From the NCBI GenBank assembly GCA_021464525.1, contig JADRCO010000198.1, forward strand, positions 1-43,982: a DNA stretch of 43,982 nt, read 5' to 3'. Positions 11,896-20,951 of this stretch are shown here, piece after piece; position 1 is the first letter of the stretch, and the number at the start of each line of letters is the position of its first letter. Under the pieces are notes generated by a model. The model ran no database searches. It was given only the letters and a program-made list of their open reading frames with translations, and had not been told where the DNA came from. The DNA comes from Rhizophagus sp. LPA8_4_AMF (Eukaryota > Glomeromycota > Glomeromycetes > Glomerales > Glomeraceae). Made by a program: the position numbers and the translations under genes.

Positions 11896-12282
11896 ATATA
11901 TATGTTGTGCCTCACGTCAGGTGTAGATTGTGCGTCACTTGTCAATAAATTTATTTATCACATTAAAAATATGTAATTCCAAAATATCGGTTTGACCAGA
12001 TTCAAACTCATGGGAAACACTTCATTCAAAATTATTTATAAATTACAAGTATTTTTCAAGTAAAGTTACAATATATAATTTCACATAAATCGATTAGGTA
12101 TAAAATTTTCATAATAGATATAGTTTATTGTGATAAATAAGTTTACTTATAGAATAAAAGTGATTTTATTAATAAAAAAAAAGTGTTTACTATGGAAGAC
12201 TTGATTTTGCGATACAGGTGACGCGCGTCAGCTATCAATCAACACCTGACGTGCGTCAGTTATCTGAGGCACAGCATATATA
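11896..12282. mobile_element. Terminal-inverted-repeat element, about 387 bp
   Basis: The left end TATATATGTTGTGCCTCA followed by CGTCAGGTGTAGATT matches the reverse complement of the right end (TATATATGCTGTGCCTCA ... CGTCAGGTGTTGATT). The right arm carries about 13 extra bases. The right arm also holds a perfect TGACGCGCGTCA palindrome at about 12217-12230. The interior is non-coding. TATATA is present at both borders, so a TA-type duplication is possible. A short diverged relative of one end is seen at about 27006-27060. Confidence 0.6.
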
Positions 12283-13041
12283 ATATAAACAATAAGAATT
12301 ATAGTAGAAAAATCGAATGTCATAAAGATAATATGAAAATATTAAAACCTTATGAGAGAATATCAATTAAAAGAATAAAGCGTTAAATGTAGTAACAAAC
12401 ATAAAACATAATAAATAATTAATAAAATTGACGTTTTAGATGAATGTATAATTGGAGATAATAACATTATTAATTACGTCAAAGACCTTGTAGAAAGTTT
12501 AATACTGTATCTGTTAAAAAGGAAATATAAAATAAAATATATTATCGAATATGAATCAGATGGTAAAGATGTCAAAGTTAACGCTGAATAGGAAATAATG
12601 ATAAAGGAGATAGATAGACGAAAGCAGTAATACAAGGGTTAATTCCAATTTTATGTTATTAAATGAAAATAATATAGTTAAAATCAATTTATCAACTCAA
12701 ATAGAAAGAACCTTATTAGAAAATATTTGGAAGTATACGTACAAAAGTAATCTTATTAATGTTAGACTATATATTCATATCTATAGTATATAGTAAATCT
12801 TTATTTATTTTTACTTTATATCTCGAAGTAAAAACAGTATCAGTAATGACTACAAAGAAACTTGATACAAGAGTCAGAAAGTAGTACTATAGAAACTGAA
12901 CAATTAAGTCGCTAACGTCACTTTACTTATGTATCAAAGGCCAGTAAGCTCCTCCGGGGCTTAAGGCACACACCTAAACGAAAATCGATATAAAAATATT
13001 TACGTAATACCCAAGTTGCCACAAGTAAGAATCTAAAATAT
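12283..13041. other. Mostly intergenic; one short unrecognised open stretch
   Basis: From about 12430 to 12590 the plus strand is open for about 50 codons without an ATG (VLDECIIGDNN ... LKRKYKIKY ... SDGKDVKVNAE). It has a balanced, protein-like composition and may be an old exon or transposon fragment. No family was recognised. Confidence 0.3.
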
Positions 13042-13525
13042 TTAAATAATCAAAAAGTAAAGAATCTCTATAATTAAACCAACTTCCAGAATGTAAAAAA
13101 TTGGACGAAGTCCATCTAATATGTGCCCGTGCGTCAAAATGAGGAGATGTACGTTAACGTACGGCGACGGAATATACCAACGAGTCTTCGGATAACGAAC
13201 TGGTTGTGGCGGAAACGTATCTAGTGAAGAAGTATCATCGTCGAATTTACATTTTTTTTGTTTTCTTGAAGAATTTATGAATATAGAATGATAGAACTTC
13301 AACTTCCTTTTCCTTTTCGTAATACCTAAAGATTTTTTCCAATTTCTATGGGACTGAAATAATGATAGAACAGAAACGTTAATTTCGTAGGAATTAGATG
13401 GTGGACCAACAAGAAAACCGGATGATTTTGAACATGTCATAGTAGAGTTCAGAGAAACGGTAACTTCTTTAAATAAATCTGATTTATCTACCCAAGTTCA
13501 CTATCACTATATTCAATCAACATAG
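13042..13525 (-). mobile_element. Decayed LINE C-terminal tail, copy 1
   Basis: On the minus strand from 13525 this stretch is a diverged copy of the tail at 19090-19290. Both read MLIE-(N/Y)-SDS and then HPVFLLVHHLIPT(E/K)LTFLFYHY when followed in the right frame. Here stops and shifts break it, and the 132-codon open frame at 13042-13440 is partly out of the original frame. Downstream FQSHRNWKKSLGITKRKRK resembles the conserved basic stretch after the zinc finger in Glomeromycotina LINE proteins. It is a relic. Confidence 0.55.
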
Positions 13526-13839
13526 GTTATTGGCAAGTACAGTTTTATTTTTACAAATAGAAATTTAAAAGAATTTTTTTAGTTTTGAATAATACTGTAT
13601 ATTGCGATGTGGCAATATTTTAACTTTGTTTCTAATATAATTATTCTCAATACATTGTATTCTTATTAAAACTCTTCCAGGTTCTTGGCATAGTTTGACG
13701 ATTTTTAGCACTAAAAAAATCTTTTTATTTTCTCTAATGACTTAAAATTTGAATGAACTAAAAAAAAAAGTTTTTTCAAAGAGTGTTTCGAGTCTAAAAT
13801 CAGTTAACGTGATGTACTGTATGTAACGCAATTAATTGA

Positions 13840-14350
13840 TGAGAATAACAGAGTTGAATCTTGGAAGATAATGACAATGCAAGCAGGGAGAAGTAGTAAA
13901 GGAAGAACGCCAAGATGGTTCATAGAGATTGAAAACAAATTGATTAAAGGTAAAAATGCACGTGAAGTATTCAGTAGTTATGAAATTAATAAAGAGATTT
14001 ATGATGGATATAGAAATAAAAGAATGATTGTTTACAGATGCTGCAAGTAAAGATGGCAAGAATGGAATAGGATAAGTGGTTTTTACTTTTTAACAAAAAA
14101 GGCGTTGTATTAAGCAAAGGTTTCTTACGTATAATAAATATGTTTAATATAATAGAATTAGAATTAGTTGCGATCATTTGTGCGCTTATGACTATAAGTG
14201 ATGAAAGTAAAGCAAATATATATATATAACATGCCAATATGGCAAATATGGAACAATTTATTTCATAGACACAGAGGTATATGGCATACGAGGATAATAT
14301 GGAATGTACAGAAAAGAAAAAAAAAGTATTTGATTGATTAAAATCAGTAA
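13840..14350 (+). mobile_element. Decayed LINE RNase H segment
   Basis: The plus strand carries the start of an RNase H fold: FTDAASKDGKNGIG (14031-14072) with the first catalytic Asp. After a frameshift, GVVLSKGFLRI and ELELVAIICALMTI follow, the latter with the helix glutamate. Before it are GRTPRWFIEIENKL and KEIYDGYRNKRMIVY. By family knowledge this domain follows the reverse transcriptase in many fungal LINEs and removes the RNA strand during target-primed integration. Stops (for example TAA after GIG) show it is dead. Its strand is opposite to the LINE tail just upstream, so the two are from different insertions. Confidence 0.6.
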
Positions 14351-14393
14351 CTGGCATGTATAGCTGATTAATAAATCTGGCTACCATTTTTTG

Positions 14394-14657
14394 CCCTATA
14401 AAAAAAGAATGTCCGGAAATTGTAGCTAAAAACGTCCGGAAGATGCTCATTTGTCTGGAATATGTCTAGAATATTGCAATATTCCAGACGTTGGAAAATT
14501 TCCATTTTCCAGAAAATGCCCAGAAAATGTCTAGGAGGGTTCAGACCCAGTGTCTAGAAAGTGTCCGGAATATTGCAATTTACTGGACGTTTTCCGGCCA
14601 CACGGACATTTTCCGGATGTTTTTAGCTACAATTTCCGGACATTTTTTTTTATAGGG
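14394..14657. mobile_element. Hairpin-rich MITE, CCCTATAAAA termini (264 bp)
   Basis: About 45 bases at each end are near-perfect inverted repeats. The left end is CCCTATAAAAAAAG-AATGTCCGG followed by AAATTGTAGCTAAAAAC; the right end is its reverse complement, ending TTTTTATAGGG. Inside are further hairpins (GTCTGGAATAT...ATATTCCAGAC; TGGAAAAT...ATTTTCCA) and repeated TGTCCGGAATATTGCAAT words, so most of the element can fold. There is no coding frame. The CCCTATAAAA tip is shared with the elements at 6091 and 20554, although the interiors differ. No clear target duplication. Confidence 0.85.
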
Positions 14658-15011
14658 CTATAACACATTAATGTGTCCCAGATTTGCTCCTTCCAATCAG
14701 ATGGAATCTCATTCCCACGCATCCTAGGAAGATCGTAGTTTTAACAATTTATAGCGATTTTGATTTATATCTGATTTAGCAAGATTATTACTAAATCTGA
14801 ATTCATTTCACATGTATATTAAAATAAATATTAGATTTATTACTTGATTAAATAATTTCAGTCGACTTTAAAAGATCACAGATATTAATATTTAAAATTG
14901 TAAAAATATATAAAATTCGATTGCTTGAGCTAATTTAGATTTACCAAAATTATAGATAATGAAATTTATAAATTTAAAAGGGCTTAAACTTTTAAATAAT
15001 GAAAAATCCAG
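14658..15011. other. Intergenic, downstream of the secreted-protein gene
   Basis: AT-rich. It serves as the 3' flank of the minus-strand gene that ends at 15012. Nothing else recognised. Confidence 0.5.
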
Positions 15012-15254
15012 TTAACAAATGATTGGATTTCCGCATTTGCCCACACAACGACAAACTTTTCTACCAGGGATATTACTACATGGACAACATATACCATTAC
15101 GAGATCCACAGCTGATCTTACAAGCGAGTTCACCAATCTCACAAGAAATACGTTTGCTTAAAACTTGGCCATCTTTAGTAAAAGTTGGTGACGCCGAAGC
15201 AGTAGCAATAACAAGGACGAAAGTTAAGAAAAACAAGAAAAGATTAAATTTCAT
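15012..15254 (-). CDS. Small secreted cysteine-rich protein, defensin-like spacing
   Basis: Intact 80-residue frame. Residues 1-21 form a signal peptide: Lys2, a hydrophobic core of Leu/Phe/Val, and a likely cut after Ala-Ser-Ala (19-21). A short pro-segment ends in Lys34-Arg35, a Kex2-type site, leaving a mature peptide of 45 residues with ten cysteines at 38, 45, 49, 56, 57, 59, 68, 70, 74 and 80. The CxxxC (45/49), GxC (54-56) and CxC (68/70) elements are in the order of cysteine-stabilised alpha-beta peptides (defensins and relatives), with four extra cysteines. It should be exported through the secretory pathway. A role at the plant interface or against microbes is inference from the class. 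The coding stretch is clearly more GC-rich than its flanks. No intron is needed. Confidence 0.85.
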   Translation of the reverse strand: MKFNLFLFFLTFVLVIATASASPTFTKDGQVLSKRISCEIGELACKISCGSRNGICCPCSNIPGRKVCRCVGKCGNPIIC

Positions 15255-16595
15255 TTTTTGTTTTTTAAATTGTATGGAAATTAAATAGTTTTTTTTTGTT
15301 TTTGAATAAATTTGAAATTCAGAAAATGATTCTTTTGTTATTAGATGATAATATGTATTTGTTGTTGTATAGGATTTTTTTTTGATTTTTGAAATCGAAT
15401 GGAAAATTAAACGTGTATTTATAAAAAAATTATCTCATTTTTTTGGTAATATTAGGAAACAACAAGAAGCAAGAAAATTTCTTTTTTTTTGTAAATTATT
15501 AAGAACCTTCTAAACTAAAAAAGAAAACAAAAATAGTTCATTTCCGGTCGGTCGCATTTTTCGATCATTTTTACCCAATTTAAATTAAAGAATTGATGGC
15601 ATTTATTCATAATTTCCGGTATTTAAAAATCGTTGCTTTATTTGGTATCATAATTTTTTTTTTGGGTTGTAAAATATCGAAACATAAAATTCTTATCCGT
15701 AAACGTGAGACAAATTTTTCTTGCATTTGAACACAAAATCATCAAAATCAAAAATCATTGGTCGAAGTGATGTGATGTGCATGGAATTTGACTCGGAAAT
15801 TGTCAATCCATTTATTCATTTTTAACAAGTTTTTCATTCATTCATTCATTCATTCGTTTATTCATTTCATTCATTCGTTCATTGTGAAATTTTTAATTTA
15901 CAGGTGGAAATGAAAGAAGTGTACAGAATAAATCACATGTGGAAACTTAGTACATAAATTTAATCATTTCTGTATTACATATAAGTCCATTGAATATCCT
16001 TTCTGGCTCAAAAATTTGATGGGGGGAGGGAATAATTTAAACAAACATGACATTTAATCAATTAAAAATTTCGGAAATTTTCGGTAAAATCAGAAAAATT
16101 CGGTACCACTCAATTTTAGAAAAGAGAGGGGGTGCTTTAAACATATGCGAACATGTGTTTAAATTACCTTTGAAATTTTCAAAAATAGGGAGGAGGAGGA
16201 CGTTAAACTAAAAATTAATTTGGAGCGGCCTAAATTTCTCCAGATAGCCCAATATATAAAGATCGCGTAATTAGATTTTTATTTCAACTAGCAAGAGTGA
16301 ATGAAATCTTACAAACTAAATTAATATCTACAATAGAATAAAACTTTTTAGTTAAATGATATGTCTATCATTTGAATTACCGATCCAGAAAGAAATGAAT
16401 ATCGGAAAAAAGGAGCATTGCCGATTGATCCGATCATGTCTATTTGCCCGAATATCATTTCCTGAAGTCAATTTTCGATTGGCCATTTCCCGAACTGGAT
16501 CATTTTCCTGAAACTCTAAAGATGAAATAAATAAAAATATTATCATAATATCTTTAATACGACAATAACAAAACTTCTTTAAACAACATAATAAA
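15255..16595. other. Intergenic with TTCA microsatellite
   Basis: Holds the promoter of the secreted-protein gene, then a degenerate (TTCA)n run at about 15827-15893. Near 16020-16200 the plus strand has G-rich runs (GGGGGGAGGG, GAGAGGGGGTGC, GGGAGGAGGAGG). No gene recognised. Confidence 0.5.
15416..15423 (-). promoter_or_regulatory. TATA box of the secreted-protein gene
   Basis: On the minus strand the sequence reads TTTTTTATAAATACACG, with the TATAAATA core here, about 160 bases before the ATG at 15254. The stretch between is T/A-rich leader. Spacing fits a core promoter with a leader of about 130 bases. Confidence 0.45.
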
Positions 16596-17330
16596 ATGGT
16601 TGAAAACCGTATTAACCAATTAAAATTAAATCAAGATGGCATATTAAACAAAATAAATGATATTCAGTTAGCCAAAAATTGCACTTCAGCCAAATCCAAA
16701 CAAAAAAAAGACCATTAATAATTTACTTGATATGAGTTCAGAATCTGATGATGCCAATAATCCTACTGTATAAAGGGACAAAAGAAAAGTATCGTTAAAT
16801 ATTACATTGCGAAATTGTATAATATCGGTACATGCAATTATCGGTACATAGGATATCGGTACATCAAGGTTTGACTGTATCGTAATTGGTGGTGATAGCA
16901 CTGTGAAAGCTAGGGTCATTCTGGCATTATGGCGTAAAGAAATTAAACATGTAACAAATAGGAGCGACAAATATGATTTCACACATTGTAATAAAAAAAG
17001 TTCCCAGAATACTTATGAAAACGAGAAACACGAAGAGTATGGCACGAGTGTAGCAGATCACGTGGGTAAAAATTCGGATCTGTACTCAATAACTACAAAA
17101 AATTTTTTGATCAATTAATAAAGTTTAATAAAACTCGTTATCTCATTCATATTTTTTACAGGAGAAAATACATAAAATAGTAAAAATGACAAGCAAATGT
17201 ATATTTTATTTTACTTTATTGAATTTTTATTTATTTTGTTTTGATTTATTTATTTTATCTTAGGGAAACTCACATTCAAAAGAGCAATAGGTTATATATG
17301 TTGTACATAACAATAGTTACAATGAATCGG
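16596..17330 (+). other. Open fragments, possible transposon ORF debris
   Basis: A 40-codon frame from the ATG at 16596 (VENRINQLKLNQDG..., Gln/Asn/Lys-rich) is followed by LDMSSESDDANNPTV in another frame and by a 71-codon open stretch at 16903-17118 that is Lys/Glu/Asn-rich. They lie just 5' of a LINE endonuclease relic on the same strand, so an ORF1-like origin is possible. No domain recognised. Confidence 0.25.
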
Positions 17331-17875
17331 ATAGTAAAGGAGGCCAGATAATATTAGTTGAAAAATATGTGGAATAGAAGATTAATGAATATATAGTATA
17401 TGGACAGTTATTATTGTACAAAAATGGAAATTAAATTTAAAAAGACAGCGATATATTAATAGTGAATGTATGTATGCCTTGCAACAACAAAGATATAAAA
17501 AAAGAGATAATAGCTAAAATATAATTATAAATAAAATATAATTATAAATAAAATATAATTATAAATAAAATATAATTATAAATAAAATATAATTATAGAT
17601 AAAATATAATTATGGATAAAATATAATTATAGATGAAAAAGGCAATAGAAAAATAATAATGGGAGATTTTAACAAATGTGATAAAGGAATCAAATTTATA
17701 CAAATGCTGTCAAAATATAAATTACAAAGCTTGGCTGGAGATTGGATAATGGATATTGGAGTAATGATAATACATCATTCAGAATAGATTTCATTTTTTT
17801 GACCAAGAAAATACTAGATGAGATTAGTAGCGAGAAAATTGATTCAGACCACGAAATATTAACTATAAACAAGAG
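17330..17875 (+). mobile_element. Decayed LINE endonuclease (EEP/APE-type) segment
   Basis: Plus-strand pieces in changing frames give the order of an exonuclease-endonuclease-phosphatase domain: GGQIILVEKY, then DSDILIVNVCMPCNN (the 'IIxVYxPN' strand), then KIIMGDFNKCDKGIKFIQML with the GDFN catalytic motif at about 17662-17675. Then FRIDFIFLTKKILDEI and IDSDHEILTIN follow with the SDH catalytic motif at about 17842-17853. By family knowledge this domain nicks the target site for LINE insertion. Frameshifts and stops make it non-functional. A 17-bp tandem array has expanded between the second and third blocks. Confidence 0.65.
17516..17634 (+). repeat. Seven-copy 17-bp tandem array
   Basis: Unit AAAATATAATTATAAAT repeated seven times without gaps. 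Copies 1-4 are identical. Copies 5, 6 and 7 end TAGAT, TGGAT and TAGAT, so change accumulates at the 3' end. The array sits within the LINE endonuclease relic. Since 17 is not a multiple of 3 and each unit holds stops, it cannot be coding. Confidence 0.95.
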
Positions 17876-18160
17876 AACATCTGAGATAATGCATTAACTT
17901 CAGTGTTCTCTTAGCTTTCCTGTGTACCTTGACATTCATGTTGAAATAATGCATTATCTTTGGTATGTTGAGTATTATCTTGAGTATAAATTCCATAGAT
18001 AGGTACGTGAAATATATGAGAGATATATTTCCATAAGATAGTCATCGCTATCTGACACCAGAACGCATGATGCATGAACGTAAAGATGTGAGATCATTTG
18101 GTAATAATTAACAAGAGAACATCTGAGACAATGTAATGTTCTCTTGGCTTTTTTATGTAC
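17868..18160. repeat. Pair of AAGAGAACATCTGAGA direct repeats, each with an inverted partner
   Basis: AACAAGAGAACATCTGAGAyAATG occurs at about 17868 and 18109, 241 bases apart. Each is followed by an inverted partner (GTGTTCTCTTAG; ATGTTCTCTTGG), so each can form a small hairpin. This could be the two ends of a small element or a tandem duplication. Confidence 0.4.
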
Positions 18161-18422
18161 TTTTCAATTTTTGAAAAATCTTCAATAAATTTTTGATAAT
18201 AAGAAAATAATCCTAGGGCTGAACATAATTGAATTTAGTTTATCAGGAAATTTCTAATTTCCTCAATCTTTTCTGGGCCTGGTCAAATTCCTTTTCATGT
18301 ACTTTAATTATCTTGGGTTGCATATATTGAGCCTCAATATTTTCATATTCCAATTTATAGTATTTTGATTTAAACAAAAGCAGTGGTAGTGGTGACATTG
18401 ATTTAACAGGTCTTCAAAGATC

Positions 18423-18508
18423 TCTTTATACGATGTTGACATTACATTTGAATAAAGAAAAGTCCTCTTTGTATGCATTAGACATTACATTTAAATAAAG
18501 ATATTACT
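18423..18508 (+). repeat. 43-bp tandem duplication
   Basis: Two adjacent copies start TCTTTATACG and TCTTTGTATG and share GACATTACATTT(G/A)AATAAAGA. They are about 85% alike. Non-coding. Confidence 0.6.
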
Positions 18509-19020
18509 CTATTTAGCTATTTTTGAACATTCTTGTGTGATAAAGAGTTGAGGTAATACGTTATCTTCATTTTGGGTATTAACTCGAGCCATGGAACTTT
18601 CATTTGTGATAAAGGGCTTAGATTTCAAATATATCAAATAAATAATAAAAAATTTCTAAACTATAAAAATTTAAAAAAAAGAAAAAATAGTTATGTAATA
18701 ATTTTTTTTTAAAAATAAAAAAAAATATTTTCATTTCTTAATAAATTTGTTGGAGTGTAACGCAGCATAATGCTATTATTACGTGTTGTCAGTGTTCTTC
18801 GAATAATAAGTACGGCTTCGTTAAACTTTTCTAAGATAATCCGATCATATGATACATATGATAAATAGTTGGATGATTCCACCTGATGAACTTTTAAAAA
18901 AAATTGACCATTTTTAAACGTCCAAAATTTGATATTTTCTTAAATTTTGTTTTTTTGCCTGCTGAGATGTTTGAAAATTATCTTCCTTAATACCTTTTAT
19001 TTCAAATGATAATAATATAT

Positions 19021-19860
19021 TTATCCGATCAAAAAAACTATTACTTCGTTTAACTCTTTAATAAACGGTTCGATAAATGAGATAAAAATGGTTGAACGTA
19101 ATTTCTGTTTGCCAGTATAATGGTAAAACAAAAATGTTAATTCCGTAGGAATAAGATGATGGACTAACAAGAATACAGGGTGGACTTGATTATATGTCTT
19201 AATATCTTTGAATAAAAGAGATTTTTCAACCATTGCTGGGATATCAGACGTAAAAGTACTATCACTAATATTTTCAATTAACATGTTCGTTAATATAGAT
19301 TTGTATTTAGCAAGAACATTTTCGATCGCAATTTGATGGTGAGGTATCCAATTCTATATTACAATATTTGCATCCCTCGGGATATAGACGAGGGTAATTT
19401 CTTTGTAGAATATCGGCTGTCGTAAAAATAAAATTATATCTTTTGATCTTTGATCCTTGGTATTTAAAAAAGCGTTCACTAGTAGGTGTGCCAAAAGGGT
19501 TATGGTTTAACCACACTGTAGTAAAGACCCAATCAATCTATTTTATTTTCAATGAAATCACGTAACTTGTTCAATGATTACCAAACAAACGCGCTTGTAA
19601 TGGAATGTACTCCATTTTCTAACATTTCTGTCTATAATGTACAAGTTATCCCATTCATTGGATATACCCTAATGAGTATTCGCCGAAATATTTACTATTA
19701 ATTATGACCGGATCAGTGATATAACAACCTTCTTTGGCAATTTTGTCAACTTCGTTGTTGTATTATTTTGTCGTTACAGTGTGCTTTTAACTTTGTGTAA
19801 TGAAATAATAAGGCCCTCTCTTTTGAATTAAAGGAAAATTAATTTCCATATTAAAAAAAT
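19021..19860 (-). mobile_element. Decayed LINE C-terminal end: RNase H end, zinc finger and tail (copy 2)
   Basis: Reading the minus strand from 19860, the first part gives the end of an RNase H domain (KVKAHCNDK, then NEVDKIAKEGCYITDPVI; compare the usual 'HxGxxxNExADxLAKEG'). After broken sequence comes WLNHNPFGTPTSERFFKYQG, then NFIFTTADILQRNYPRLYP and CKYCNIELDTS, the first half of the CCHC-type finger. A frameshift leads into HHQIAIENVLAKYKSIL, and then the 87-codon open tail from 19284 (IPAMVEKSLLFKDIKTYNQ...). This is the layout of Glomeromycotina LINE proteins. It is broken by stops and shifts, so it is dead. Confidence 0.65.
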
Positions 19861-20553
19861 TATACAACTTAAATTGTCGTCTCGTACTCATGTAAGATGT
19901 GTGTGAACTTTAGCTAATTTAATAGTTAACACGTTAATTATTCATTATATCAGAAGATATTCAATAGTAGTAAATCAGTGGTAAAATTGAACCTTCCATT
20001 TAATCACCATTTTGTGATTCACAAGTAATATTCTTCTTTAACGTTAATTTAGTTAAAATTAATAATTTGACAAATAACCAAAACGTTATTGTTTGGAATG
20101 ATTTTCCGCCTCCCGTCTTTATATACATAACCATTTATCATTTAATTTATGAAATTTGGAAGCTTTTCAAATAATATTTATTCTTTTGTGTTCTACCATC
20201 CAACATAATTATATCTAATTTATAATGTTTGTATCTGTGACTTCATACTAAAGATATTTTAACATCATGAATCAATTGAATTATGATACATTAGTGACTT
20301 CTCATTCGGCAAAAGACAAACTAAATTAAATTATAAACGAAAATTTGCTGAAGTATCAAACCCTCCAAATGCCAAAACTGTCAAAAACTATACTGTACAG
20401 TATATTAAAATCATAGAACGGAACATTTCTTTTTTAAGATCTTCAAACATATACGTATTAATTATAGCGTTACCAAAATATCCTACTATCTAAATAACAT
20501 TTGGTAATTCACTCTCCATTTTTCATTTAAGTTACTTGATGTGATAAGACATT
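19861..20553. other. Intergenic, no gene seen
   Basis: AT-rich flank of the LINE relic. No reverse-transcriptase motif was found here, so the element is truncated. Confidence 0.4.
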
Positions 20554-20636
20554 CCCTATAAAAAAAAGTCGATCCGTTTTTTATATTCCATCTTTTTTCC
20601 GTAAAGGCTCATATTTCTGGAATTAATAACCTTATA
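20554..20636 (+). mobile_element. Truncated copy of the 6091 MITE
   Basis: The first about 83 bases of the element at 6091 recur here with about 88% identity (CCCTATAAAAAAAAGTCGAT, then CCATCTTTTTTCCGTAAA, then GGAATTAATAACCT). The rest, including the right terminal repeat, is missing. Confidence 0.75.
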
Positions 20637-20800
20637 TATATTATTTTAACAGAAGGTTTCTCGTCACTCCTTTTACTCCTTTAGTTTATTACTATTAAGT
20701 ATGATATAACAATATAACTACGAACTCTATTATACATTATTCGTGTTATCTGAATTAACAATAAAAGTTCTGATGTGACTTGAAGCACTGATCTCCAATA

Positions 20801-20951
20801 AAGAATGATAAAAAATTATTTTTATGAAAGTGGAATAAAGAAAAATTAAATTTTGAATATAAGTTAACGAAGGGAATAAGAATGATAAAAAAAATCATTT
20901 TAACGAGATGTGGAATAAAGAAAAATTAAATTTGAAAGAGATCGAAATTTA
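20801..20951 (+). repeat. 77-bp tandem duplication
   Basis: Copies start at 20801 and 20878 (AAGAATGATAAAAAA...) and share TGGAATAAAGAAAAATTAAA. Divergence is about 20%. Non-coding. Confidence 0.6.

Noticed and set aside
13986-14450. 154-codon minus frame
   Set aside because: Antisense shadow of the RNase H relic on the plus strand and of the MITE end.
15019-15288. 89-codon plus frame
   Set aside because: Antisense shadow of the secreted cysteine-rich gene.
16352-16546. 64-codon minus frame
   Set aside because: No motif. The stretch has recurring CGGAAATGATAT-like words that hint at a repeat rather than a gene.
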